This document shows positions 1 to 7,043 of a stretch of DNA of 29,250 nucleotides, piece after piece. This stretch comes from a virus. The stretch covers positions 1-29,250 of IMG/VR virus record IMGVR_UViG_3300030329_001971; one strand, written 5' to 3'. Numbering within the stretch: the stretch's first letter is position 1; each line of letters opens with the position of its first letter. Position numbers and translations under genes: made by a program. A model generated the notes under the pieces. That model saw nothing but the letters and a program-made list of their open reading frames with translations. It searched no databases and was not told the origin of the DNA.

Positions 1-124
1 AAGCCAAGAACAAAGATAGTGGAAATGTATCACATTCCAGCACAATATATAAGAAGTGGAAAAACTGATGGATATGGTAAAGTAAATGAGTATTACTATT
101 CAGCAGATTGGACTAATACCAGAA
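1..124. repeat. Left copy of the 124-bp terminal direct repeat (contig ends overlap)
   Basis: These bases recur at 29127-29250 with 122 of 124 identical; the differences are at positions 78 (T here, A there) and 81 (A here, T there). The repeat lies inside the portal gene and the reading frame continues across the junction. It therefore reflects circularity or terminal redundancy of the assembled genome rather than a separate functional element. The two differences give a synonymous Gly codon and Lys versus Asn in the portal. Confidence 0.93.
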
Positions 125-1476
125 AGCACAAACCAAGAACTTATAAGGCGTTTGATGAAAAGGACAGAACAAGTGCAAGTCAAGTATTATGTATCAAAGA
201 TTATTCTCCTGGAAGCTATTATTACTCACTTCCTGACTATCAGGGTTCTACTTCTTACATCCAATTAGATATGGAGATTGCTCAATTTCATTTATCTAAT
301 ATAAAATCAGGTATGTTTCCGAGTATGGCTGTGAACTTTGCGAATGGAGTGCCGACAAGGGAAGAAAGAAGAACTATAGAAAGGCAAATAAACTCTAAAT
401 TTGGTGGTAGTGGTAACGCAGGAAAGATTTTAATTACTTTCAATGATGGTAAAGACACAGCTCCTGAAATAGTGCCTATAAACGCAAATGATAATTCTGA
501 TAGCTACCAATTCTTATCAACAGAAACTACAAGAAAAGTTCTCACAGGACATAGAGTTACAAGCCCATTATTATTTGGAGTAAAAGGAGATGGTTCAGGA
601 TTCGGTAATAATGCTGATGAGCTACGAGATTCTTATTCGCTATTTACCAACACAGTAATCAAGCCCTTTCAGAACACACTTTTAGGGGGTTTACAGGCTA
701 TTTTTAGTATTTGTGATATAAACCTTGATTTGTACTTTAAATCGCTTAAACCTGCTGATTTTATAGACATTGAAAATGTGGCTAAAGTTAGTGAAGATGA
801 GCAAGAAAAAGAGGGAATAGATACAGGGGATGAAATAAAGAAAGAGTTTACTGAATTATCTGATGACCAATTTGATATAATATTAAACAATTTAGAGGGA
901 GAGCAAATAAATGAGGATGAATGGGAAGTAGTTGATGAAAGAGAACAAGGTACAGGAGATGATTATGAAGATTGGGCAGATAGATTAATACAAAAAAGAG
1001 AAGATTTTGCAGTAAATGAGATAAAAAGTAATGAAGATAAATTCAGCTATTTAGATAAATCTTATTATAGAGTGAGATTCAAGTATGCAGTAGGCTCAAC
1101 AAAGCCAAAGAAAACAGGAAAGTCAAGACCATTTTGTGAAAATATGATGAGATTAAGTAGAGGGGGATTTGTGTATAGAATTGAAGATATTGATATTGCA
1201 AGTCAAAGGGGGGTTAATAAGCAATTAGGGCATAAGGGCAGACCATACGACTTATTTAAATTTAAAGGGGGTGTATATTGTCGGCATAAATGGAATGAGA
1301 TACTATACAGACTTAAAAAAGGAACGGAATTAAGAGATGGTCAAAGTTTAGATAATGATTATAATAGAGTGAGTAGCATACCGAAAAGCTACCAAAGAAA
1401 ACCAAAGGGATTAAAAGAAAGTAAAATAGCACCTGTAAATATGCCAAATCAAGGGCATTATCCAGGCGTAAAATAA
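1..1476 (+). CDS. Phage portal protein, C-terminal part (gene begins at 28770)
   Basis: The portal forms the dodecameric DNA channel at one capsid vertex. The frame is open from base 1. Joined to 28770-29126 it gives a single 610-residue protein, so the GTG at 19 is not a real start. An acidic stretch lies around 780-960. The last third carries a segment with an RPFC motif (near 1126) and a GGVYCRHKW motif (near 1268), which resembles the Cys/His-containing end of Mu gpF-like head morphogenesis domains. This suggests a portal fused to a MuF-like tail. The connector-like gene starts 7 bases downstream. The portal call rests on overall character, size and position beside a connector; the MuF-like part is inference. 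Confidence 0.75.
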   Translation, partial: KPRTKIVEMYHIPAQYIRSGKTDGYGKVNEYYYSADWTNTRKHKPRTYKAFDEKDRTSASQVLCIKDYSPGSYYYSLPDYQGSTSYIQLDMEIAQFHLSNIKSGMFPSMAVNFANGVPTREERRTIERQINSKFGGSGNAGKILITFNDGKDTAPEIVPINANDNSDSYQFLSTETTRKVLTGHRVTSPLLFGVKGDGSGFGNNADELRDSYSLFTNTVIKPFQNTLLGGLQAIFSICDINLDLYFKSLKPADFIDIENVAKVSEDEQEKEGIDTGDEIKKEFTELSDDQFDIILNNLEGEQINEDEWEVVDEREQGTGDDYEDWADRLIQKREDFAVNEIKSNEDKFSYLDKSYYRVRFKYAVGSTKPKKTGKSRPFCENMMRLSRGGFVYRIEDIDIASQRGVNKQLGHKGRPYDLFKFKGGVYCRHKWNEILYRLKKGTELRDGQSLDNDYNRVSSIPKSYQRKPKGLKESKIAPVNMPNQGHYPGVK

Positions 1477-1483
1477 TTAAAAT

Positions 1484-2056
1484 ATGGCAATACAACATAC
1501 ATTATTTATAAGTACGAACAGACTGAAAAAAGATTCAGCTTTGGGTGGGTCGGTAGATGACAACATTTTACTACCCTATATATTAATGGCTCAAGATAGG
1601 TATATATTGCCTATTCTTGGTACTGATTTAAATGATAAATTAATATCAGATATTCAAGGAAGTAGTTTATCAGGAGCATATCTAACGCTTTTACAAACAT
1701 ATATCCAACCTGCTTTAGTTCAGTTTGCATTTGCTACTGTACTTCCCTTCTTGCGTTTAAGGATGGTAAATAATTCCGTTGTTACAATGAATAGTGAGCA
1801 AGGCTCAAGCGTTTCTCATAGCGATTTAAAGCCTTTAATTAATGCGAGTATAGACCAAGCAGAGTTCTACAGAGAACGCTTGATAGACTACATAAGAAAT
1901 AACACAAGTAGTTTCCCTGAATATAGTTCAAACACAGGTGCTGACTTACAACCGACCTCGCAGAACTATTATGCAGGGCTAAATCTTGATGTTGCTCCAA
2001 TGAGTAATAAAACAAAGTCCTTTTTACAAGGAGCAGATATAACAATATGTTGCTAA
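1484..2056 (+). CDS. Putative head-tail connector protein
   Basis: This 190-residue protein starts with an N-terminal segment (LFISTNRLKK, then SVDDNILLPYILMAQDRYI, then LGTDLNDKL) typical of helical adaptor/connector proteins that follow the portal in Bacteroidetes phages. A long helical region with several Arg residues (FLRLRM, FYRERLIDYIR) follows. It begins 7 bases after the portal stop, as expected for a connector that docks under the portal. The C-terminal 40 residues are Ser/Asn-rich and probably flexible. No catalytic motif is visible. It could be another head-completion protein. Confidence 0.55.
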   Translation: MAIQHTLFISTNRLKKDSALGGSVDDNILLPYILMAQDRYILPILGTDLNDKLISDIQGSSLSGAYLTLLQTYIQPALVQFAFATVLPFLRLRMVNNSVVTMNSEQGSSVSHSDLKPLINASIDQAEFYRERLIDYIRNNTSSFPEYSSNTGADLQPTSQNYYAGLNLDVAPMSNKTKSFLQGADITICC

Positions 2057-2130
2057 AATTATGCTTACAAAACAAAAGGAAAAACAGAGGAAAAATAACG
2101 AACAAAAACTAAAAAAATATTTGAATAGTT

Positions 2131-2664
2131 ATGGCAAATCAAAAACTGACAGACAAAACCGAACTTGCCGAACAGGCAGGTAGTGGCGATTTATTAATGG
2201 TGGTGGATGTTTCTGATACTACAGGGAGTAGTGCAGGAACGAGCAAGAAGATGGATTTTAAATATGTAATCCAAACAGATAAATTCTCCCTATCTAATGC
2301 TGAAGTATTGGCGTTAGATAGCACCTCAAAAACTTTGGTAGGTGCTTTGAGTGGCTATATGGTAACTCCAATAAGTGCTACAGTTCTTGTTACTCACGCT
2401 GGTTCAAATGAAAGTTCTAATAAGAATTTGATTTTTGGGTGGGATGACACACAAGATGTTTTGTATTGGGACCATGGAAGCAGGTTTTTTGGTGCAGTAA
2501 GTGGCGATAGGAGTTATGTATTTGGTGGTAATCAAGCATCAGCAGGTGCAGAGGATGGTTCATTACTTAATAAATCTTTTAAGATGTGGGCTTCATCAAC
2601 AGGGTTTAATGGTGGTTGGAGCTGTGATGTTTATTTAACCTATGCTTATACCAAAGTGCTATAA
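2131..2664 (+). CDS. Possible tail fibre or virion surface protein
   Basis: A 177-residue protein. Its N-terminus (LTDKTELAEQAGSGDLLMVV, then DVSDTTGSSAGTSKKMDFKY) has the layout of virion-anchor segments at the start of phage fibre and appendage proteins: a 'what to show' loop followed by a Ser/Thr/Gly-rich stretch. The rest is rich in Gly, Ser and aromatic residues with predicted beta character and ends in an aromatic strand (WSCDVYLTYAYTKVL). It overlaps the next gene by one base (TAATG). A host-recognition role is inferred from composition and position only. Confidence 0.4.
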   Translation: MANQKLTDKTELAEQAGSGDLLMVVDVSDTTGSSAGTSKKMDFKYVIQTDKFSLSNAEVLALDSTSKTLVGALSGYMVTPISATVLVTHAGSNESSNKNLIFGWDDTQDVLYWDHGSRFFGAVSGDRSYVFGGNQASAGAEDGSLLNKSFKMWASSTGFNGGWSCDVYLTYAYTKVL

Positions 2665-3698
2665 TGAAGATAACAGAAAAACCTATATATTTCTTTTTAA
2701 TAGTTGCTATTTTAGCATTAAGCACCTGCAATGCTCAGGACTTTTTTAAATACGCTACTATATATTCTTCAGGTAGTATTAATACAAGTATGGTGGAGGC
2801 TCAAGACTATATAGCTATTAACAAAGGCTATGAAGAAACAACTCAAATAAATGCTTATGATTATAATTTTCAAATCGGAATCCGTAAGGTGGCTCGTTTC
2901 AATTATGAGCAGAAGCTCACGACTTGGTATTATGGCAATGAAAAGAGTGTTGGGGATAATACTACCATTGGTAATAATAATGGTTGGGAGTATTTGCTTA
3001 ATTATTCTTTTATCCGTAATCGTTCTGAAACATTTAATAATAGCGATTTTTGGTTACGCTACTTATCAACTAAATGTGTTACTAAAATACAAGTAAAAAA
3101 TGATGAGAGCAGGGATTTGGAATACATATATTTTGATACAAGATATAGAGTAAATAAAGGAGGCTTTGATTTTACTTTAGGAATGGTGGGCAGACATCAT
3201 CCTGTTTATGGGGTTACACCAATAGAGGATTTTTGGGTAAATGGGGAAAGTTCTTTCCAAGAATTAGCAGAAGATTTTGGTTATTCTACTCAATTTGTAC
3301 AAGGTCAATGGCATTGGTTTAATGATGGCGAATTATTAGCCACTTCAAATGATGAGTTTTTTAAGCATTATTTTGGCTCGGCTATAGCCCAATATAACCA
3401 AGACCAATTAAATGCGTTAGGAAGCGTTACAGAGCTTTCTATGGTAATTGGAACAGCGTATTATTACTATACTAAAGACTTTTGGGTACACGGATGGCTA
3501 AATGTAATGCCTTATCACTATGGATTGGATGATTATTCTTACGAGTATGAGGATGTGCCAACTGACATTGATTTAGGATTAGTAGCAGGATGGAGAATTA
3601 CAAAAAATTTAGGTGTATTTGTAGAGGGTACATATTTAGAGTATTGGGAGAAGCCTATCTATGAGTGCAAATTTGGGTTTAATTATTTAATATTTTAG
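2664..3698 (+). CDS. Secreted, outer-membrane beta-barrel-like protein
   Basis: A 344-residue protein with an N-terminal signal peptide: basic start, hydrophobic core about residues 9-20, and a likely cleavage site after CNA, before Gln-Asp, in flavobacterial style. The mature part is rich in Tyr, Trp and Phe in alternating polar/non-polar strands (for example FDFTLGMVGRHHP and TELSMVIGTAYYYY). It ends FGFNYLIF, with the terminal aromatic residue expected of a BAM-recognised barrel. This suggests delivery to the host outer membrane during infection rather than assembly into the virion. It overlaps the previous gene by one base and is followed after one base by another signal-peptide gene. Function unknown; receptor masking or envelope alteration is possible. 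A Cys in the signal region (LSTC) makes a lipoprotein a weaker alternative. Confidence 0.6.
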   Translation: MKITEKPIYFFLIVAILALSTCNAQDFFKYATIYSSGSINTSMVEAQDYIAINKGYEETTQINAYDYNFQIGIRKVARFNYEQKLTTWYYGNEKSVGDNTTIGNNNGWEYLLNYSFIRNRSETFNNSDFWLRYLSTKCVTKIQVKNDESRDLEYIYFDTRYRVNKGGFDFTLGMVGRHHPVYGVTPIEDFWVNGESSFQELAEDFGYSTQFVQGQWHWFNDGELLATSNDEFFKHYFGSAIAQYNQDQLNALGSVTELSMVIGTAYYYYTKDFWVHGWLNVMPYHYGLDDYSYEYEDVPTDIDLGLVAGWRITKNLGVFVEGTYLEYWEKPIYECKFGFNYLIF

Positions 3699-3699
3699 T

Positions 3700-4182
3700 A
3701 TGAAAAACTTTTTACTATTCTTTTTTATTGTGTGTTATGGTTTTAGTCAAACGAATTGTGAATTATGTGTGGAGCAGAATGGATTTTATTGTGGAGATGA
3801 TGAGAGTAATTGGACACAATATAGTCCTCTTGGTTGTGTACCTAATGGTCTTAATAATCTCTTTTATCTTAATGATGGTTGGTTAGATTGTGTGGATGGA
3901 AGTGATGAGGCAGAGGCTATACCCACTACTTTAGAAGATTGTGCGATATATGACTACAATCCTTGCGATACTATCTATATAGAAACCACAATTATTGATA
4001 CCCTTTATGTTACTGAATACCTTGATTGTAATACAGGATTGCCTTGTGGAAATACAGGCATTTTAGAGTTGCTCCAAAAAACGAAAAATGAAAATAAAAT
4101 ATATAATCTAAATGGAAAGGAGATATACAAGAGAGAAAATGTATATATAGAAGATGGGAAAATTAACTTTAAATTAAAATAA
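3700..4182 (+). CDS. Secreted Cys-rich protein with LDL-receptor class A-like motif and sorting-tail-like C-terminus
   Basis: A 160-residue protein. A signal peptide spans about residues 1-17, followed by Cys 20, 23, 31, 46, 64 and 79. Residues 58-70 read NDGWLDCVDGSDE, the calcium-binding signature of LDL-receptor class A repeats, preceded by the expected FYC and GCVPNG elements. A second Cys-containing strand region (about 86-117) follows. The last 27 residues (IYNLNGKEIYKREN, then VYIEDGKINFKLK) resemble the C-terminal beta-sandwich tail of Bacteroidetes type IX secretion substrates. It lies between the barrel-like gene and the lysis genes. A cell-surface or virion adhesin role is inference. 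Confidence 0.55.
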   Translation: MKNFLLFFFIVCYGFSQTNCELCVEQNGFYCGDDESNWTQYSPLGCVPNGLNNLFYLNDGWLDCVDGSDEAEAIPTTLEDCAIYDYNPCDTIYIETTIIDTLYVTEYLDCNTGLPCGNTGILELLQKTKNENKIYNLNGKEIYKRENVYIEDGKINFKLK

Positions 4183-4185
4183 AAA

Positions 4186-4371
4186 ATGAAAGAATTAATT
4201 TTAAAAATGATAAAATCAAGAAAGTTCTGGTATGGTTTTATAACCTTAATGATGGTACTTTTTTCAGAGAGCTTTGGAATTAGCGAAACAAAAATTAATA
4301 CGCTATCCATAATAGCTGTTGCATTAATAATTGGTCAGGGAATTGCTGACAGAGGATGTAATAAATGTTAA
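4186..4371 (+). CDS. Small two-helix membrane protein, candidate holin
   Basis: A 61-residue protein with a basic amphipathic start (residues 1-13, SRKFW), a hydrophobic segment at about 14-31, a short polar turn (SETKIN) and a second hydrophobic segment at about 39-54, ending in a short Cys-containing tail. Size and topology fit class II-like holins and the small membrane proteins often found in phage lysis cassettes. It starts 3 bases after the previous stop and 3 bases before the next gene. A second holin-like gene lies at 5503, so one of the two may be an antiholin. Confidence 0.5.
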   Translation: MKELILKMIKSRKFWYGFITLMMVLFSESFGISETKINTLSIIAVALIIGQGIADRGCNKC

Positions 4372-4374
4372 ACT

Positions 4375-4665
4375 ATGGCAACAGAGGTATCCGAAAATAG
4401 CAAGTTTGTACTCTCGTTAAAATCTATTGCAACAATTATAGCAATTGTAGCGAGTTTTATCGGTATGTATTATTCATTAAGTATGGAAATAGAAGCAGCA
4501 AAGGAACTACCTAAAGTAGTAATTCCAGACCCTGAAATAACAAGGCAGGAGTTGGATTTAAAATTGGAGCTTATCAGTACGACTGTAATGAGTAATGCAG
4601 AAAAATTAGAAAAAATAGAAACGCAGGTAGAGAAAATAGAGGAGAGAGTTTACGAGCTTAAATGA
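4375..4665 (+). CDS. Single-pass membrane protein with C-terminal coiled coil
   Basis: A 96-residue protein. One transmembrane segment lies at about residues 16-34, then a Pro-rich hinge (PKVVIPDPEI), then a charged heptad-like helix to the end (EKLEKIETQVEKIEERVYEL). A single N-terminal anchor with a long coiled coil, in a lysis cassette, resembles an inner-membrane spanin, but no partner outer-membrane lipoprotein was identified. It overlaps the following gene by 4 bases (ATGA). A small accessory holin or assembly factor is also possible. Confidence 0.4.
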   Translation: MATEVSENSKFVLSLKSIATIIAIVASFIGMYYSLSMEIEAAKELPKVVIPDPEITRQELDLKLELISTTVMSNAEKLEKIETQVEKIEERVYELK

Positions 4666-5039
4666 GATACCTTTTATATATATTATTGTGGGTAATACCA
4701 ATTTGTAGTCCGAGCCAACCGCTTATAACAGAATCTCAATTAACAGATGCTCAATTGTCCAACGAACCAATAGTTGTTGAATTCTGGGCAGATTGGAACG
4801 ACCAAAACAAATGCCATTTCCTTGGCAATCTTAATGATTGTAGGACATACAGAATCTGTATTGTGGACAATCCTGACTTGGCAGATTACTTTGAAATTAG
4901 TGTACTACCCACGATAATAGTTTTCAACAAAAAAGAAGAAATTGTGAGATATAAAGGTAATCTCCTCTTTCAGTTAGATGTTGATAAACAAGAAATTCAA
5001 GCTGTAGTGGACAGCATAATAATCTCTAAATTTAGATAA
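4662..5039 (+). CDS. Secreted thioredoxin-fold protein lacking the CXXC active site
   Basis: A 125-residue protein with a hydrophobic signal at about residues 1-18. Thioredoxin-fold landmarks are visible: the strand PIVVEFWADW (36-45), a middle strand ending in VD, and VLPTIIVF (81-88) holding the conserved cis-Pro 83. At the place of the WCGPC motif the sequence is W-N-D-Q-N (45-49), so both active-site cysteines are Asn. Cys 51, 60 and 66 remain. It is therefore unlikely to be a classical disulphide oxidoreductase. It overlaps the upstream membrane protein (ATGA) and the downstream endolysin (TAATG), which points to co-expression with lysis functions in the periplasm. Confidence 0.55.
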   Translation: MRYLLYILLWVIPICSPSQPLITESQLTDAQLSNEPIVVEFWADWNDQNKCHFLGNLNDCRTYRICIVDNPDLADYFEISVLPTIIVFNKKEEIVRYKGNLLFQLDVDKQEIQAVVDSIIISKFR

Positions 5040-5506
5040 TGGTCTTATCAAAGAATTTTACGCTAAATGAATTCACTAAAAGCGTATCAGCAATTAGAAA
5101 TGGAATAGGTAATGAGCCTACTAAAGAACATATAAGAAATATACAACTATTAGTTAAGTTCGTTCTACAGCCAATTAGAGAGGCTTTAGGGCTTCCAATT
5201 AAAATTACAAGTGGTTATAGGTCAGAAGCATTAAATAAGCTCATAGGAGGCTCTAAAAGAAGCCAACATTGTAAAGGACAAGCAGCAGACATACAATTTA
5301 GGGTGGATGGAGTAATGAACAATAAGGCTATTTGGGATAAAGTATTGGAGTTGGGTTTGCCTTTTGACCAAATGATAAATGAGTTTGATTTTACTTGGAT
5401 TCATATTAGCTATAATCACGAAAAAAACAGGAAGCATTTATTAGAAGCCTATAAAGAAGGTAGTAAAACAAAATACAAATACCATAAAATAGAAAAAGGA
5501 TTATGA
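5039..5506 (+). CDS. Peptidase M15A-type endolysin
   Basis: A 155-residue protein matching the M15A (zinc D-Ala-D-Ala carboxypeptidase-like) fold, which cuts peptide cross-links in peptidoglycan. Visible motifs: ITSGYRS (56-62), then SQHCKGQAADI with zinc ligands His 77 and Asp 84, and WIHISY with the third ligand His 122; Glu 115 is a candidate catalytic residue. The length is that of a stand-alone domain with no cell-wall-binding module and no signal peptide, so release would need a holin. A holin-like gene overlaps its end by 4 bases (ATGA). Confidence 0.85.
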   Translation: MVLSKNFTLNEFTKSVSAIRNGIGNEPTKEHIRNIQLLVKFVLQPIREALGLPIKITSGYRSEALNKLIGGSKRSQHCKGQAADIQFRVDGVMNNKAIWDKVLELGLPFDQMINEFDFTWIHISYNHEKNRKHLLEAYKEGSKTKYKYHKIEKGL

Positions 5507-5895
5507 AAGTATTAGAAAAAATATTCGGAGGTAGTGCTGATAAAGTAATTGATTCTATTGGTAACGCAATAGATGGTATTTCTACATCCAAAGAAGAAAA
5601 ATTAGAAGCTAAAAGGAAAATAAAAGAGCTTGTAGTTAATCATCAAATAGAAATAGAAAAGAATGTTAGCGAAAGATGGAAAGCCGATATGAATAGCGAT
5701 AGTTGGTTGTCTAAAAATGTGCGACCACTTGTATTGGTATTTACAATATCCTGCACAATGCTACTCGTATTTATAGATAGTGGCAGTATCAAATTTGAGG
5801 TAGAAGAAAAATGGACAGACCTGCTTCAACTTACTTTAATAACGATAATTGGTGCTTACTTTGGTGGGCGAAGTGTGGAAAAACTTAAAAAATAA
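5503..5895 (+). CDS. Holin-like protein with two C-terminal membrane segments
   Basis: A 130-residue protein. The N-terminal 60 residues are a charged, helical cytoplasmic part (EEKLEAKRKIKELVVNHQIE). Then comes the family-typical SWLSKNVRPLVLVF entering a membrane segment (about 73-92), a short loop, and a second segment (about 107-123, LTLITIIGAYFGGRS). The arrangement matches the '3TM holin' family common in phages and gene transfer agents. It directly follows the endolysin. The stop codon sits after an A6 run (5887-5892); the -1 frame beyond it leads into the phosphoesterase gene. Confidence 0.7.
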   Translation: MKVLEKIFGGSADKVIDSIGNAIDGISTSKEEKLEAKRKIKELVVNHQIEIEKNVSERWKADMNSDSWLSKNVRPLVLVFTISCTMLLVFIDSGSIKFEVEEKWTDLLQLTLITIIGAYFGGRSVEKLKK

Positions 5896-5978
5896 TCAAA
5901 AGAGAATATCGGCTTCGGCTAACAAAATCAGAACACGACCTTATTAAATCTAATAGGGAAAAATCAATTAATAACATT

Positions 5979-6635
5979 TTGGTAATTGGAGATTTACACG
6001 AGCCATTTTGTTTAGATGAATATTTAGATTTTTGTATAGAACAATACTATAGGTTTAATTGTAATCAAGTAATCTTTATAGGCGACATTATTGATTCTCA
6101 CGGATTCAGCTACCACGAGCAAGACCCTGATGGTTATTCAGCAGGTAATGAGTTAAAATTAGCTATTAAAAGAGTGGCGAGATGGTATAATGCTTTTAAT
6201 AATAAGTCAGTACCTAATGGGGTTGATGTTTGTATCGGAAATCACGATAGAATGGCTGCAAGGAAAAGTATGACAGGGGGAATACCAAGTGCTTGGATAA
6301 GGTCTTATAACGAGGTTTTAAATACTCCTGATTGGAATTGGGTAGAAAGCGTTGTGTATGACAATGTTTTATATGAACACGGAGAGGGAGGACAGGCTTT
6401 TACAAAAGCAAAAAACAATATGATGAGTAGCGTTTGTGGGCATACTCACACAGAAGCCTATGTAAGATGGTTGGTTGGTAAGAAGTTCCGAGTATTTGCC
6501 TGTCAATCAGGTGTTGGTGTAGATAATAAAAGCTATGCAGCAGCATATGCTAAAAATTTTAAAAAACAAGCTATCGGTTGTGCTGTAGTCTTAAACAATG
6601 GTAAATTACCCATTAATCTCCTTATGGAACTATGA
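5979..6635 (+). CDS. Calcineurin-like metallophosphoesterase (true N-terminus probably further upstream)
   Basis: The set of metal-binding motifs is complete: GDLHEPF (Asp 5, His 7), GDIID (Asp 36), GNHD (Asn 88, His 89) and GHTHTE (His 155, His 157), numbered from the TTG at 5979. The enzyme hydrolyses phosphomono- or diesters; its substrate here is unknown. The TTG lies only two codons before the first catalytic motif. The frame stays open back to 5889 and encodes a protein-like stretch (REYRLRLTKSEHDLI, then KSNREKSINNI) but holds no ATG or GTG. A non-AUG start, or a -1 shift at the end of the holin gene, would give a natural N-terminus. The early promoter follows the gene. Confidence 0.82.
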   Translation: MVIGDLHEPFCLDEYLDFCIEQYYRFNCNQVIFIGDIIDSHGFSYHEQDPDGYSAGNELKLAIKRVARWYNAFNNKSVPNGVDVCIGNHDRMAARKSMTGGIPSAWIRSYNEVLNTPDWNWVESVVYDNVLYEHGEGGQAFTKAKNNMMSSVCGHTHTEAYVRWLVGKKFRVFACQSGVGVDNKSYAAAYAKNFKKQAIGCAVVLNNGKLPINLLMEL

Positions 6636-6683
6636 TATTAACATTTTCTTGTTAATAAACTTTATTAATATTTATTAAATTAT

Positions 6684-6714
6684 TTTGTCATTTATAAAAA
6701 AAGTATTATATTTG
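6684..6714 (+). promoter_or_regulatory. Bacteroidetes-type promoter for the early/replication region
   Basis: TTTG at 6684-6687 and TATATTTG at 6707-6714 match the Bacteroidetes primary sigma consensus (-33 TTTG, -7 TAnnTTTG) with 19 nt between them, within the normal range. They lie in the roughly 150-bp gap between the phosphoesterase and the first small early gene, leaving a leader of about 65-70 nt. This is the best promoter seen in the window. Confidence 0.7.
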
Positions 6715-6786
6715 TTTCATACAACCTAAAAATGTAACAAGTAATTAAGGTTGGTTACTTAACTAAAAATTAAACTAAAAGAGAAA

Positions 6787-6975
6787 ATGATAAAAATTCA
6801 ACACCAAACAAAAATAGGATGCAGAGTGTTTTATATTAATAGATTAAAAGACAACACTTTAAATTATAATAGTGTAGGTAATTTAAAATTTCATTCATCT
6901 AAAACATACCATTATAAGAGTGCTGTATGTTATTATAAAGCACTAAAAAAAGCAAAGGAATTATTAAATAAATAA
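6787..6975 (+). CDS. Small basic protein of unknown function, first early gene
   Basis: A 62-residue, Lys/Tyr/His-rich protein (strongly basic) with no recognised domain; the C-terminal half looks helical (YKSAVCYYKALKKAKELLNK). The start is chosen at the ATG within the leader ACTAAAAGAGAAAATG, which recurs exactly before the minus-strand gene at 27691. A strong intrinsic terminator follows within 10 bases, so this gene may be made in much greater amount than the genes after it. First-expressed small phage proteins often act on host machinery; that is only a possibility here. Confidence 0.6.
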   Translation: MIKIQHQTKIGCRVFYINRLKDNTLNYNSVGNLKFHSSKTYHYKSAVCYYKALKKAKELLNK

Positions 6976-6982
6976 TAATAAC

Positions 6983-7010
6983 AAGGGGGTGAGATTCCCC
7001 CTTTTTTTTT
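6983..7010 (+). terminator. Rho-independent terminator after the first early gene
   Basis: The stem AAGGGGG (6983-6989) pairs with CCCCCTT (6997-7003) around a 7-nt loop, followed by an unbroken T run to 7010. Only 33 bases separate it from the next start codon at 7044, and no new promoter is visible there, so it probably works as a partial terminator or attenuator. Confidence 0.85.
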
Positions 7011-7043
7011 CAATAAATAATATTAACTTAAAACTAAAAGAAA

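Noticed and set aside
19-1476. GTG at position 19 as the start of the portal gene
   Set aside because: The frame is open to base 1 and the right-hand terminal repeat supplies the upstream codons in the same frame back to the ATG at 28770.
2061-2183. A 40-codon ORF in the gap between the connector-like and fibre-like genes
   Set aside because: It overlaps the fibre-like gene by 53 bases in another frame, and its product is only a Lys/Gln/Arg-rich stretch typical of A-rich DNA; no coupling to neighbours.
3700-4182. The LDL-receptor-like motif taken as a sign of eukaryotic contamination
   Set aside because: The gene has a bacterial signal peptide, a Bacteroidetes-type C-terminal tail, the same base use as its neighbours and tight spacing within the phage gene array.
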